Source: Paenalkalicoccus suaedae
Lineage (GTDB): Bacteria > Bacillota > Bacilli > Bacillales > Salisediminibacteriaceae
Length of the DNA stretch: 64,000 nt
Direction of reading: 5' to 3'
Assembly: GCF_006965545.2 (NCBI RefSeq)
Contig: NZ_CP041372.2
Coordinates: 372,001 to 436,000, forward strand
In this document: positions 8,719 through 17,677 of the stretch, in pieces
Layout: each line of letters opens with the position of its first letter
How positions within the stretch are numbered: the stretch's first letter is position 1
The notes under the pieces: generated by a model
The model's database searches: none
The model's input: only the letters and a program-made list of their open reading frames with translations
What the model was told of the DNA's origin: nothing
Made by a program: the position numbers and the translations under genes

Positions 8719-8868
8719 GCCAATCCCTCCAATCAAGATACTTTCTATCTTACCCGAATTGGGTGGAGATGGAACGCGAGAGGGCTTGGAGAAATGTAAA
8801 AGCTTGTGGGATTGGGGAGAGGGTAAGTGGAATGGAGCTGATTTAGAGTTGATGCAGGGTGGGGGCGA

Positions 8869-9468
8869 AGTCCATAACTTAGAAATGCGGCACATAAATC
8901 TTGAATGGGGAACATAAAACTTAGATCGGGCACATAACTCGTCGTGCCCTGAGCACGAAGTCCATAACATTGAGATGAGGAACATAAAAGCCAGATGAGG
9001 CACATAACTAGTCTTGCCCTGAGCACGAAGTCCATAACATAGAAATGCGGAACATAAATCTTGAATGGGGAACATAAAACTTAGATCGGGCACATAACTC
9101 GTCGTGCCCTGAGCACGAAGTCCATAACATTGAGATGAGGAACATAAAAGCCAGATGAGGCACATAACTAGTCTTGCCCTGAGCACGAAGTCCATAACAT
9201 AGAAATGCGGAACATAAATCTTGAATGGGGAACATAAAAGCGAGATGAGGCACATAACTAGTCTTGCCTTGAGCACGAAGTCCATAAAATTGAAATGCGG
9301 CACATTAATTTTGAATGGGGAACATAAAACTTAGATCGGGCACATAACTCGTCGTGCCCTGAGCACGAAGTCCATAAATTTGAAATGCGGCACATAAATC
9401 ATGAATAGGGAACATAAAAGCCAGATGAGGCACATAATTCGGAAATGCGGAACATAACTCTCCTCCCC
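8869..9468 (+). repeat. ACATAA-type array, 20-bp period in a 90-bp order (locus 1)
   Basis: Units begin GGAACATAA, GGCACATAA or AGTCCATAA and repeat every 20 bp. The order is 20, 20, then a 50-bp block made of two units around a 10-bp insert CTGAGCACGA, so the whole repeats every 90 bp about six times. Part of the block can form CGTGC/GCACG. Four more loci of this family follow within 11 kb. The remaining gap to 9629 shows nothing I recognise. Confidence 0.92.
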
Positions 9469-9629
9469 AAACCTAGTTTCATAACCATCCATAGGTTAAT
9501 CCAAGTGAAAGTTACCTCAACTATCGCGAGAAAGGCAGTTAGATCTAAGAAAAGTGGCACTTCGCGCATTAAATGAGCGAAGCTCCAAGTCCTTAACGTT
9601 AAAAAATGGGAACAAAACTACGGTAACTT

Positions 9630-9872
9630 CTACACCTTCACTACAAGTAACTGAACCAATGCCAACCCAATTCCGCCTCCTAACACTCCCAGATACGTCA
9701 GCTGCGTTGCTTTAGGGGTACTTAATAGCCGTTCAAACGGATTACTCGCTGGTTGTCCGAGCCAAATAGCTATACGCATCAAGCGGTTTGGTCGTTTGAT
9801 TGGAAATTCAGGTGGATATACGCGATACGTTTGTAGCCTTTGGTTCAGCTTCGGATCTTTATCTTTTGTCAT
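9630..9872 (-). CDS. Small membrane protein, candidate anti-sigma factor
   Basis: 80 residues: a charged N-terminal part (MTKDKDPKLNQRLQTYRVYPPEF), a basic middle and one membrane helix near the C-terminus (YLGVLGGGIGLALVQLLVV). I do not recognise the family. Its start overlaps the stop of the ECF sigma gene by four bases (ATGA), a layout shared by many sigma/anti-sigma pairs, so a membrane anti-sigma role is a reasonable inference but unproven. Confidence 0.7.
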   Translation of the reverse strand: MTKDKDPKLNQRLQTYRVYPPEFPIKRPNRLMRIAIWLGQPASNPFERLLSTPKATQLTYLGVLGGGIGLALVQLLVVKV

Positions 9873-10378
9873 CTAAAGTCCTCCTTTAACGCCTCTTTTA
9901 GGGTTGCTGTTGCCTTATGAAGTCGAGACTTAACCGTGCCTACGGGAATCTCTAATATAGAACCAATCTCTACTTGGGTTAGGTCGTGATAGTACGTAAG
10001 GATAATAACAGCTCTTTGTTTATCTGGAAGAGCGAGAACGGCATCTCGGACGGTCATTTGATCAGCAGTATCAAGTGTTTTTTCCTGCGAGGTATATAAA
10101 AAAGGCAGTATTCTTCGAAATGTCTTACGTCTGTTTAGCTTTGTAATCAGCAGCCGGTATGCTACTTGAAACAAATAATTTTTCATGCTGCCCTTTTCTT
10201 GGTTGTAGTTCCCTTCATATTTCTTCACGCGTTCAAATGTTTCCTGCACGAGATCAATGCTGAATTGCTCCTCATGCGTATAGCGAAACAAAAAAGAGTA
10301 CAACGGACCTTTCATATCCTCATAAAGAGCATGTAACTCTTCCTCGGATAACACCTCACGCATCGCCTTCTCTGCCAT
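9869..10378 (-). CDS. ECF-type RNA polymerase sigma factor
   Basis: A group 4 sigma-70 protein of about 169 residues. Region 2 is visible at LYSFLFRYTHEEQFSIDLVQETFERVKKYEGNY and region 4 at LALPDKQRAVIILTYYHDLTQVEIGSILEIPVGTVKSRLHKA, the -35 recognition helix-turn-helix. Start choice is uncertain: ATG at 10378 is taken, with alternatives at 10408 and at 10363, the last of which overlaps the upstream stop. It lies between two membrane protein genes with overlapping ends, and an ECF-like promoter sits before the first gene, suggesting autoregulation. Confidence 0.9.
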   Translation of the reverse strand: MAEKAMREVLSEEELHALYEDMKGPLYSFLFRYTHEEQFSIDLVQETFERVKKYEGNYNQEKGSMKNYLFQVAYRLLITKLNRRKTFRRILPFLYTSQEKTLDTADQMTVRDAVLALPDKQRAVIILTYYHDLTQVEIGSILEIPVGTVKSRLHKATATLKEALKEDFR

Positions 10379-10751
10379 CTGCGTCAAGCGACTCACCCCA
10401 ATGCGCACGAATTGTTTTTAACGTGTTTGTAATACGGAAGAATAAGTAGGCAAGCAAGACAATAACCCATGCTTGGCTTTGATTGGTGAAAAATTGGACA
10501 AAAGGATTCTCAATTGTGACGCCGAAGGACAGTAGCATATTGAGAGTCTGCACACAAAGAATTAAGTAGATGGCCAAAATGACATTTAGCGTATCTAAAC
10601 GATTCCATCTCAAGTAGATGGTCGCTTTTTTGTAATCGGTCTTTCCATTCACTTTAACTTTATGTGCGCGTTGGAATGGAATAGCGATACTTAAAATAAC
10701 GGTAATCCAAATGAATGTGACAATGAGCGAAATAATGAATCCAATTCCCAT
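10356..10751 (-). CDS. Membrane protein, first gene of the ECF sigma operon
   Basis: 131 residues with three membrane segments (about 3-25, 58-80, 90-108) and an acidic C-terminus SLDADGREGDA. I do not recognise the family. GGAGGG precedes the ATG. The stop lies inside the sigma gene, so the two are translationally coupled. Membrane proteins next to ECF sigma genes often act as anti-sigma factors or as the sensing partner; that is inference. Confidence 0.75.
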   Translation of the reverse strand: MGIGFIISLIVTFIWITVILSIAIPFQRAHKVKVNGKTDYKKATIYLRWNRLDTLNVILAIYLILCVQTLNMLLSFGVTIENPFVQFFTNQSQAWVIVLLAYLFFRITNTLKTIRAHWGESLDADGREGDA

Positions 10752-10784
10752 AGTATCCCTCCAAATTTTTGTTTCTTACTGACT

Positions 10785-10811
10785 ATACTGATGGGAGAGG
10801 GAGAAGGTTCA
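10785..10811 (-). promoter_or_regulatory. Putative ECF-type promoter of the sigma operon
   Basis: On the minus strand TGAACC, 17 bases, then GTATAGTC. A -35 of the TGAAC type fits ECF factors such as SigY, so the sigma factor may drive its own operon. The -10 is weaker than the CGTC of the other two candidates in this window. Confidence 0.45.
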
Positions 10812-11570
10812 TTTAAATAAGAAAATCTTTTTATATCTTCGACGCCCATACACAAAATAAACCGACACTACTAGCAAACTAATCGCCACGACATCAATGA
10901 TTCGGACGACATAGGCACCGATTGCTGCAAGCGGCACGGGATCGATCGCATACCAGAATCCAACTAACAAAACGCTTAGCCCAGCAATCTGACTCCAGTA
11001 GACGAGCTTTTGACGCGTCGGAGCGTTTGCCCTTCTGTGTGAGCTGTATTTGGCTGTGCGAAACATCATATACGCTACGATCACCGTCAATCCCAACAGC
11101 GTGCTCCCATGCTGAAGGAGACTGTAAATAGGAATGGTGTAGTCAAAGACGTGCACACTGTTCCGCAAAAACGAGAGCTGTAGCACCATGAATCCTTCCT
11201 GGTGGGTAAAGGAATCCCACGTAACGTGGGTGAGCATGCCGAGTAAGGCGCTGTAGAGGAGGACGACGATTTTGAGTAACCCTTTCGGCTCGATTTTCTG
11301 TGAATAAGTATCCTGCAAAAATGTTGGGAGGTGTTGGAACAGGGTTTTATGGATGAACGTTTTGTATAGGATGTAGAGAATAATAACCATCGGCAGATTC
11401 AGCACAAAGAAGCCAGTCCAAGTGTGGCCGATGACACCGGCTGGCTGGCCGCGGAGGAAGTACTCGAAGTCTGGCGCCATGCTACCTAAAACGAGCGCGG
11501 TGAAGTCGATATATTTACTATTGCGGGAAAATGGTAGAACGGCGGCTGGATGTGCAAGTGTTAAGGGCAT
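10809..11570 (-). CDS. DUF4184 family integral membrane protein
   Basis: 253 residues. The N-terminal signature LTLAHPAAVLPF followed by LVLGSMAPDFEYFLRG is typical of DUF4184, a family resembling membrane-bound metal-dependent hydrolases (conserved H6, D34 and a later HVTWDSFTHQEGF). Five to six membrane helices follow. The physiological role is unknown. Start ATG has CCAGGAGTG upstream. The gene ends next to the -35 of the ECF operon promoter. Confidence 0.87.
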   Translation of the reverse strand: MPLTLAHPAAVLPFSRNSKYIDFTALVLGSMAPDFEYFLRGQPAGVIGHTWTGFFVLNLPMVIILYILYKTFIHKTLFQHLPTFLQDTYSQKIEPKGLLKIVVLLYSALLGMLTHVTWDSFTHQEGFMVLQLSFLRNSVHVFDYTIPIYSLLQHGSTLLGLTVIVAYMMFRTAKYSSHRRANAPTRQKLVYWSQIAGLSVLLVGFWYAIDPVPLAAIGAYVVRIIDVVAISLLVVSVYFVYGRRRYKKIFLFK

Positions 11571-11594
11571 TGGGCTTCACTCCTGGGGAATTGC

Positions 11595-11849
11595 TTATGT
11601 AAGACTTAGAAAGAACTCTATTGCATACCCAACAAACATAAAGACAAAAAAGCTTGCAGCCATGATGGCGTTAAGGATCATCAAGAGATTATGGTTAGCT
11701 TTGTAGCCTAACAGGATTCCGACTGGATTGATGAGAAAAGTGAGTAAGAACAGGCTATTGGATTCGTTGAGTGCAATGTTTGGTATCCATGTTGCAGCTC
11801 CAATTAAAAAACATAAAAGTGATAGAGTGATGTACGATTTTTTAGACAT
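11595..11849 (-). CDS. Small hypothetical membrane protein (84 aa)
   Basis: Three hydrophobic segments (about 5-24, 30-48, 54-78) linked by the short polar loops NIALNES and YKANHN. No family recognised. GAGAGGAATC lies a little far from the ATG. It is in line with the DUF4184 gene 24 bp downstream and may be cotranscribed with it. Confidence 0.65.
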   Translation of the reverse strand: MSKKSYITLSLLCFLIGAATWIPNIALNESNSLFLLTFLINPVGILLGYKANHNLLMILNAIMAASFFVFMFVGYAIEFFLSLT

Positions 11850-12042
11850 GGTAGGTTTGATTCCTCTCTTTCCGTTTTATTCCATATTAGGATTGTAGCA
11901 TATTTTGGGAAAATGTAGCTCTGTTTGAATCAATTTAGTAACGAGATTTAGATAATTTACTCTAGACGTACCCTTCTCCCAGAAGTAGCATAAAAGAGAC
12001 GAGTGTTTCCTGTATTTTCAAAAAATAAAGGAGGTAGTTGAG

Positions 12043-12516
12043 ATGATTCGTGAAGAGCTTTTAGAGGAGTTGGATCTTGGTAGGCGTTCGATGGCGGGGC
12101 TATTGCGTAAGTTGCGTGAGGAGGATTGGGCGTGGCGTCCGGCGGAGAATATGCGAAGTGTGAGGGAGCTTGCTGAGCATACGGCGGCTATTTTTGAGGT
12201 GGATTTGCACATTTGGCAGGAGCATGATCACGCGACGATTCAGAAGATTGAAAAGCGATATGCGGAGCTTGCGACTGCGGATGAGTTGATTGACGCGATG
12301 AACGAGGGGTTTGAGACGTACGAGAGCTACATGCTCGGTCTAACCGATGAGGAGTTTTTGACTAAAAAGACGACGCCATTCTATGCCGAGGAAGGCCAAA
12401 CGCAGCTGCACTGGTTGGTAGAAGAGGTGTCACATTTCTTTCATCACCGCGGGCAATTTTTTACGTATTTAAAGCAGCGCGGCTATGATATATCGATGTT
12501 TGATTTATACGTGTAG
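12043..12516 (+). CDS. DinB-like four-helix protein
   Basis: 157 residues in the DinB/YfiT metalloprotein superfamily, enzymes that often use thiol cofactors such as bacillithiol. Putative metal ligands are the His in LAEHTAAIFEVDLH and the pair in VSHFFHHRGQFFTYLKQRGY, the usual C-terminal signature. AAGGAGGTAGTTGAG precedes the ATG. Synonymous codons in the first half end mostly in G or T, unlike several neighbours. Six bases after its stop comes the ribosome site of the next acetyltransferase, so the two are likely an operon. Confidence 0.87.
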   Translation: MIREELLEELDLGRRSMAGLLRKLREEDWAWRPAENMRSVRELAEHTAAIFEVDLHIWQEHDHATIQKIEKRYAELATADELIDAMNEGFETYESYMLGLTDEEFLTKKTTPFYAEEGQTQLHWLVEEVSHFFHHRGQFFTYLKQRGYDISMFDLYV

Positions 12517-12528
12517 GGGGGAGTGTTC

Positions 12529-13068
12529 ATGCGATTTTCGACAGAGAGATTAGAGATTAGGCCGTTTATGGAGGCTGATCTGGCCGATGTGAGCCGGATA
12601 TATATGGACGCGGCGACGTGCGAGTTTTTGCTACACGACGCGTGGACGGAGGAGACAATGCGCGAGAATTTTGCCAAAAAGCTTGAGCATACAACCCTTG
12701 CTCCGGGAGGAAACGTGAGCCTTGCCGTTGTACATAATGGCGAGGTGATTGGAGATTTGTCCGCGTGGTATACCGAGATGAAAGACACGGTAGAGATCGG
12801 ATACAGCTTTTATCATGGAGCGGCTGGGCATGGATTTGCGCAAGAAGCGGTAAGGGGACTACTAGAAGCATTAGTCCGAGAGCGAGGCGTGCACCGCATC
12901 CAGGCAACGCTTGATGCAAGAAACGTAGGATCGAAAAAACTATGTGAACGCGTTGGGATGAGGCAGGAAGCGCACTTTATCAAAGACTACTGGAACAAAG
13001 GCGAATGGACAGACAGCTATGTGTTTGGTGTGTTGGGGGATGAAATAATAGTAGGGACAAATGAATGA
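12529..13068 (+). CDS. GNAT acetyltransferase, RimJ/RimL type
   Basis: A 179-residue N-acetyltransferase. It opens with TERLEIRPFMEADLADV and has the acetyl-CoA segment GYSFYHGAAGHGFAQEAVRGLL and the closing HRIQATLDARNVGSKKLCERVGMRQEAHF, all typical of the ribosomal-protein-acetylase branch, many members of which act on other amines. ATG 12529 was chosen because GGGGGGAG lies at correct distance; GTG two codons earlier is in that site. It follows the DinB gene by 12 bases. Confidence 0.9.
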   Translation: MRFSTERLEIRPFMEADLADVSRIYMDAATCEFLLHDAWTEETMRENFAKKLEHTTLAPGGNVSLAVVHNGEVIGDLSAWYTEMKDTVEIGYSFYHGAAGHGFAQEAVRGLLEALVRERGVHRIQATLDARNVGSKKLCERVGMRQEAHFIKDYWNKGEWTDSYVFGVLGDEIIVGTNE

Positions 13069-13126
13069 GCAATATATATCAAAACCACTTTAGGTAGAAG
13101 TTATATCCTTTCGTTAGGGAGGTGAG

Positions 13127-14014
13127 ATGGTGAGTGAGCAAAACGTCTTAAAGCGATCTATTAATTATATTGAAGAAAACTTACAAGAAGATTTGTCTTT
13201 GGAAGGGTTAGCGAAGTATGCTGGCTACTCTAAATATCATTATCATCGTAAATTTATGAAGCATATCGGTGTATCAGTGATGGAGTACGTGAGGTATCGA
13301 AGGCTTGCGATTGCATCACAGTTGCTCCTTTATACAGACGAGCGAATCTTGGACATTGCACTAGCGCTTCGCTTTGAAACGCAGGAATCGTTCTCGCGAG
13401 CCTTTAAAAAACGTTATCAATTGGCACCTGGTCAATATCGCCGGTTGTTGTCTCACCTTACAAAACAAAAGGAGGAAACAGGAATGGTAGCAGACCAACA
13501 AATTAAAGGGTGGGTGTTAAGCGGCAGTCACCCTTATAACTATGGAATCGGTGTAGATCGAGCCGTTGTTCATAAAGGACGTGCATCAGGTTATTTAAAG
13601 CATACGTCAACAGAGGAACATGGTGGATTCGGCACAATGATGCAGGAATTTCAGGCAAAGCACTATAGAGAGAAACGTATAAGGCTATCCGCATTTATTA
13701 AGTCGGAGGGTGTCGGTGTAAGTGCTGGTCTTTGGATGAGAATTGATAATACTCTAGGAGAAGTCCTGCAATTTGATAATATGAGCGACCGACCTATTAC
13801 GGGATCTAACGAATGGACATACTGCTCCATTGTATTAGATGTACCAGACAATGCATCTATTATTGCATTTGGTATCTTGCTAAACGGACCGGGGAGCCTG
13901 TGGATTGATAGTATCTCCTTTGATGAAGTTGATACAAGCATAGCGACTACGAATTTGGACTTTCAGGCCATGACACCTGAAGAACCTGTTAATTTGTCGT
14001 TTGAGGAGGAGTGA
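13127..14014 (+). CDS. AraC family transcriptional regulator with a C-terminal beta domain
   Basis: 295 residues. Residues 1-105 form the double helix-turn-helix (LSLEGLAKYAGYSKYHYHRKF and ILDIALALRFETQESFSRAFKKRYQLAPGQYR), so the DNA-binding part is N-terminal rather than C-terminal. Residues 125-290 are beta-rich with GWVLSGSHPYNYGIGVDRAVVH and GPGSLWIDSISFDEVD, reminiscent of carbohydrate-binding sandwich domains; ligand unknown. AGGGAGGTGAG precedes the ATG. The next GNAT gene begins one base after the stop region (ATG 14016), so they are coupled. Confidence 0.9.
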   Translation: MVSEQNVLKRSINYIEENLQEDLSLEGLAKYAGYSKYHYHRKFMKHIGVSVMEYVRYRRLAIASQLLLYTDERILDIALALRFETQESFSRAFKKRYQLAPGQYRRLLSHLTKQKEETGMVADQQIKGWVLSGSHPYNYGIGVDRAVVHKGRASGYLKHTSTEEHGGFGTMMQEFQAKHYREKRIRLSAFIKSEGVGVSAGLWMRIDNTLGEVLQFDNMSDRPITGSNEWTYCSIVLDVPDNASIIAFGILLNGPGSLWIDSISFDEVDTSIATTNLDFQAMTPEEPVNLSFEEE

Positions 14015-14015
14015 C

Positions 14016-14504
14016 ATGCAACTTGTTAGTAGGAAAACTCTTTCGGATGAAACAGTCCGCAAATTTTTCGTGACTCATTGGGGAAGTTCCGAAATGGTTA
14101 TCTCGAGTGGTGTATATCGCTGCGACGAGTTGGATGGTTTTGCCATGCAGGATACACAAGGTGACCTGCTCGGGCTTGTCACCTTTATTACATATGATAA
14201 AACGCTTGAGATAATCTCTCTTAATAGTGTGAGAGAGGGTGAGGGTGTCGGAGGCAGGCTTATGAAAGCGGTGGAAGAGTTCGCTCAGAGTATGAGCTTT
14301 AGTCGGATCTCCCTAATCACAACAAACGATAATTTACACGCGCTTCGATTCTATCAAAAGCGTGGCTATGTGCTGTGCGGCATCCATCTGGACGCAGTAG
14401 CTATGGCGAGAAAATATAAGCCAACGATTCCTCTAGTAAGTGAAGATGGTATTCCGATAAGGGATGAATTGGAGCTTGAGAAGGTGTTGGGAGAAGGAGT
14501 GTAG
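14016..14504 (+). CDS. GNAT acetyltransferase
   Basis: 162 residues. The acetyl-CoA motif is EGEGVGGRLMKAVEEFA and the closing motif ALRFYQKRGYVLCGIH. Substrate unknown. GAGGAGGAGTGAC before the ATG contains the stop of the AraC gene, so it is expressed with that regulator and may be its target or partner. The C-terminus runs up to a repeat array. Confidence 0.88.
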   Translation: MQLVSRKTLSDETVRKFFVTHWGSSEMVISSGVYRCDELDGFAMQDTQGDLLGLVTFITYDKTLEIISLNSVREGEGVGGRLMKAVEEFAQSMSFSRISLITTNDNLHALRFYQKRGYVLCGIHLDAVAMARKYKPTIPLVSEDGIPIRDELELEKVLGEGV

Positions 14505-14514
14505 GGTTTCTATA

Positions 14515-14735
14515 GGCACATAACTGGGCCGAGCCAGAGCACGAAGTCCATAAAGATAAAACGTGGAACATAAAAGCAGGATGGGGAACATAACTTTGGA
14601 ATGAGGCACATAACTGGATCGAGCCAGAGCAAGAAGTCCATAAAGGTAAATTGCGGAACATAAAAGCAGGATAAGGAACATAACTATAAAATAAAGCACA
14701 TAAACTTACGATCAGGCACATATATTTACATTACC
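14515..14735 (+). repeat. ACATAA-type array, 20-bp period (locus 2)
   Basis: Blocks of 50, 20, 20, 50, 20, 20, 20 and about 20 bp in the same order as locus 1. The 10-bp insert here reads CAGAGCACGA or CAGAGCAAGA and the landmark AGTCCATAAA is kept. It lies between two plus-strand genes. Confidence 0.9.
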
Positions 14736-14765
14736 AACTTGATCAACGCATTTTTTATAAGAATT

Positions 14766-14812
14766 AGAGCAGTTACTCAACAAATGTATAAAGAGTAGCT
14801 CTCTTTTTCTCA
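14766..14812 (+). terminator. Probable terminator after the AraC-GNAT operon
   Basis: GAGC...TACTC can pair with GAGTA...GCTC (bulge of three bases), followed by TCTTTTTCTC. It lies beyond the repeat array, so the array would be part of the transcript. Confidence 0.5.
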
Positions 14813-14901
14813 AAAAAAGATTAAAAAATCTCAATGAACCAAAAGCCAGCTGCTAAAAGAGTAACAAGGCGGAAGCACATAGCAAATAAAAGTTCTTTTC
14901 A

Positions 14902-14924
14902 TTTGTAAATGAATAGCATATAAT
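14902..14924 (+). promoter_or_regulatory. Candidate promoter of the NERD gene
   Basis: A perfect -10 TATAAT at 14919-14924 preceded by a poor -35 (TTTTCA at 14896). It is about 43 bases before the GTG start. Confidence 0.4.
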
Positions 14925-14966
14925 GTACGAACGGGAGTTCCGATATTTATAGGAGGTGTTGGGTTA

Positions 14967-15962
14967 GTGATTCAAGATAGCACGCATGCACCAGTTCGAT
15001 TTCATCAATTTGAAGCACTTCGGCGGAGGTTGTCACAAGAAAAATTTGCGATGTACGAGAGGGATTTTGCGTCGTACAAATCAGGGGTGACCGGAGAAAA
15101 CAAATTTAAGGATTTTATGAATGGCATGCTACCAAAAGAAATGACCATGCTTTATGACTTACGGTTAGAATTACATGGGAAACACGTTCAAATTGATGCG
15201 TTGGTTCTTGCACCATCCTTTATGCAATTAATCGAACTCAAAAATTTTGCAGGTGAACTGACCATTTATCCAGCTTCGCAACAGCTCCAGCGAAATTTTA
15301 AGGGAGAGATCGAAACCTTTACTGATCCACTTGACCAGGCACAAACTAATGCTCGTAAATTACTCGAATGGTGCTCGAAAAACAAACTCGTGCACGCTAA
15401 AAACCTTCCAATTTACCCTCAAGTTATTTTCACCAACGAAAAAACACCTTACACCATCGAACCATTAAACTCACAGATTCAGCAATATTACATACGACCT
15501 CCAGCCTTATTGAAGAAACTCACGCAGTTGTCGGCTCAAAAAAATGAAGCGATTTTAGATGCGGCTCAAATTAATCAGCTTGCAAAAAAACTCAGGAAAT
15601 CGAGCGAAGCCTATAGACCGAAGTATGAACAATTTTCTCACATAGATAGGGAGCTTATTGACGGGGTTCGCTGTCCAATTTGTGTAAATAAGCGAATGAA
15701 TTACAAGCCAAGGAAAATTGTTTGGCATTGTGAAAGTTGCGGATTAGTGGATAAACATGCACATAAACAAGCGATTGCAGATTATGTATTTTTGATTGGA
15801 GATAAGGCTTCGAACAGAGATATGCGCGAATTTTTGCGTATCGAATCGCGCAAAACGATGTATCGAATGTTTAAAGAGCTTGATATTCCAGTTAAGGGCG
15901 AAAAACGGGGTGCGCATTACTGCTTAGAGAAGGTTTTTGATAAGGGTTGGTTAGCTAAATAG
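14967..15962 (+). CDS. NERD domain protein with a zinc ribbon
   Basis: 331 residues. The N-terminal half holds the nuclease-related domain: GVTGENKFKDFM, then YDLRLELHGKHVQIDALVLAP and LIELKNFAGELTIYP, the E-D-ExK arrangement of restriction-endonuclease-like folds. A four-Cys zinc ribbon follows at about residues 235-262 (CPIC...CESC), then a helical tail that may be DNA-binding. Its role is unknown; DNA processing is inferred from the fold. The GTG start has AGGAGGTG at good spacing. Confidence 0.9.
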   Translation: MIQDSTHAPVRFHQFEALRRRLSQEKFAMYERDFASYKSGVTGENKFKDFMNGMLPKEMTMLYDLRLELHGKHVQIDALVLAPSFMQLIELKNFAGELTIYPASQQLQRNFKGEIETFTDPLDQAQTNARKLLEWCSKNKLVHAKNLPIYPQVIFTNEKTPYTIEPLNSQIQQYYIRPPALLKKLTQLSAQKNEAILDAAQINQLAKKLRKSSEAYRPKYEQFSHIDRELIDGVRCPICVNKRMNYKPRKIVWHCESCGLVDKHAHKQAIADYVFLIGDKASNRDMREFLRIESRKTMYRMFKELDIPVKGEKRGAHYCLEKVFDKGWLAK

Positions 15963-15971
15963 GTGATTGAT

Positions 15972-16002
15972 AGAGGAGCAGGGACGGTTGCTCCTCTTTT
16001 TG
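15972..16002 (+). terminator. Terminator of the NERD gene
   Basis: AGAGGAGCA pairs with TGCTCCTCT around GGGACGGT and is followed by TTTTTG. Confidence 0.88.
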
Positions 16003-16015
16003 CTATGATAGTGGG

Positions 16016-16080
16016 TAGTATAACTAGGGAGAGCTACAGCACGAAGTCCATAACTTTGAAACGCGGAACATAACGCAACC
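16016..16080 (+). repeat. ACATAA-type array remnant (locus 3)
   Basis: One 50-bp block (insert ACAGCACGA, landmark AGTCCATAAC) and one 20-bp unit GGAACATAAC, just after the terminator of the upstream gene. Confidence 0.8.
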
Positions 16081-16191
16081 AAACCCAACCACTAATCCTA
16101 TAAATTAACATTAAATCGTATTTAACCACCCACTCATCCTACCTCTGTAACCCTTAGAACAATAAAAATCTACTTGGAGGAGGGCTTCCGA

Positions 16192-16995
16192 ATGCACGAC
16201 AGCCATACCACATACTATTCTATCGGTGAAGTCGCTAAAAAGAAGCACGTTACCATCAAGGCGCTACGTTATTATCACAAAGTCGGGATCTTAGTGCCAG
16301 AGCACATTGATCCTGAGAATGGATACCGGTACTATACGCCTCACCAGCTTTTACACGTTGATATTATTAAAGTCGCGCGATTTTGTCAGGCCTCTATTAA
16401 AGAGCTTCAACTCTTATTTTCGACCGGGGATACGAAAGAGCTGTATGGATATTTAACGAGCAAGAAGCAAGAGCTCACTGAGCAGATGCAACAGTTGCAG
16501 GATGTATCTGATGTGCTGGATTCACTCAAGGATTACGCAGAGGAATCGGAGCGAGCAAAGGTGCTAAACAAGTTGGAGCAACAGGAGTATGAGGATCGGC
16601 TACTTGTCGTCAGTCCGATAGATCCGAAGCTCGGACTAGAGGATTTTGCCGAGCATGATGACTTGGAGGCGATCATAGAATCCTTGAATGTCCTGCCGAC
16701 ATACCGGACTGGCTATATTCTCACGGATCTGCACACCTCTCACGTTTTTCATGTTATCCGCACTAAGCATCGCATGCCAAAGGATGAGCGCATTCATCGT
16801 CTTCCAGCCGGCAGTTACCTAACGATTTCCTACCGCTATGGACAGAAACAAGAGGCGATCCGCTCGATCCAAGCTTATGCAGATAAAGAGGGGATAGAGG
16901 TAACTGTCATGTATGAATTTGAACTGTTATCGGAGCTGTTTGAGCCAGGCGGATTTATTCATCAAATCCAGGTACGTTTATCTGGACCTAAATAA
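16192..16995 (+). CDS. MerR family regulator with GyrI-like effector domain
   Basis: 267 residues, similar in layout to BmrR/BltR drug-responsive regulators. Residues 5-75 are the winged helix (YSIGEVAKKKHVTIKALRYYHKVGIL, then GYRYY), followed by a coiled coil (KKQELTEQMQQLQDVSDVLDSLKDY), then a GyrI-like ligand domain from about residue 130. GGAGGAGG precedes ATG 16192; a TTG six codons upstream lies in that site. Effector and targets are unknown. The acetyltransferase converging on it is separated by a strong terminator. Confidence 0.9.
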   Translation: MHDSHTTYYSIGEVAKKKHVTIKALRYYHKVGILVPEHIDPENGYRYYTPHQLLHVDIIKVARFCQASIKELQLLFSTGDTKELYGYLTSKKQELTEQMQQLQDVSDVLDSLKDYAEESERAKVLNKLEQQEYEDRLLVVSPIDPKLGLEDFAEHDDLEAIIESLNVLPTYRTGYILTDLHTSHVFHVIRTKHRMPKDERIHRLPAGSYLTISYRYGQKQEAIRSIQAYADKEGIEVTVMYEFELLSELFEPGGFIHQIQVRLSGPK

Positions 16996-17036
16996 AAAAA
17001 GGATGTCAGAGCAACGTCGCTCGACATCCTTTTTTC
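16995..17036. terminator. Bidirectional terminator
   Basis: AAAAAAGGATGTC...GAGC pairs with GCTC...GACATCCTTTTTT. A-run before and T-run after allow use from both sides. Confidence 0.92.
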
Positions 17037-17038
17037 GG

Positions 17039-17677
17039 TTAATGAAGGGTGTAGTCGTACAAAAAGTTAGTCATCTTGGCTGGTTGATGATCAATAGTAA
17101 ATGGCAAGGTGAGCTCTTCTTTTTCCCGACGAGTAAATCCATTATGATCGTAGAACCCATACGTACAGTTGGTATCTGTAAAGAGATAGTATGTTTCTAC
17201 ACGGTGCTTGTAGAAATAGGTAGTTAATTCTTGAAGAAGTCGTTTGCCTACTTGATTTCCACGTGCTTTCGTATCGACGACAAAGAGCTCTAAGCATCCC
17301 TGATAATTTTCCTTGTGCGGACTAAGTAGCTTCTCGTAGGACGTGAAAATCGTGCTTAGATAGCCTTGAATACGTGTAACGTCTGCTTCCTCTAAGCCTA
17401 ACGCTCCTGCTATCAGTTCGATGGGTTCCTCTGTCAGCATACGTAAACGCGGTGCGTCGCCACGCGCGCTCCCAATGATCAGGCCAACAATTTCTTCGTT
17501 TAATACAGCTACTCTACCAAATGTACCGTTGTGCAGGAATGTATTCACAAATAGGCTTGCCGCAACCTCTAGCGAAGTGCGATCATCAAATACTCCGTCA
17601 ATCCCCCACGTTCTAGCAACTAAGCGTTTCACTTCCGAGATATCCTCTTGCCTTACCTCACGAATTTCTACAGTCAT
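17039..17677 (-). CDS. GNAT acetyltransferase
   Basis: 212 residues. It opens with VEIREVRQEDISEVKRLV; the CoA-binding motif is degenerate, VVDTKARGNQVGKRLLQEL, with Asn where Gly is usual, and is followed by TYYLFTDTNCTYGFYDHNGF. I chose the second ATG (17677) since GAGAGGAGA is then about nine bases away; the first ATG abuts that site. Substrate unknown. Confidence 0.87.
   Translation of the reverse strand: MTVEIREVRQEDISEVKRLVARTWGIDGVFDDRTSLEVAASLFVNTFLHNGTFGRVAVLNEEIVGLIIGSARGDAPRLRMLTEEPIELIAGALGLEEADVTRIQGYLSTIFTSYEKLLSPHKENYQGCLELFVVDTKARGNQVGKRLLQELTTYFYKHRVETYYLFTDTNCTYGFYDHNGFTRREKEELTLPFTIDHQPAKMTNFLYDYTLH

Noticed and set aside
8869-9468. CRISPR array
   Set aside because: No conserved 24-37 bp repeat with unique spacers, no cas genes; units are 20 bp and degenerate throughout.
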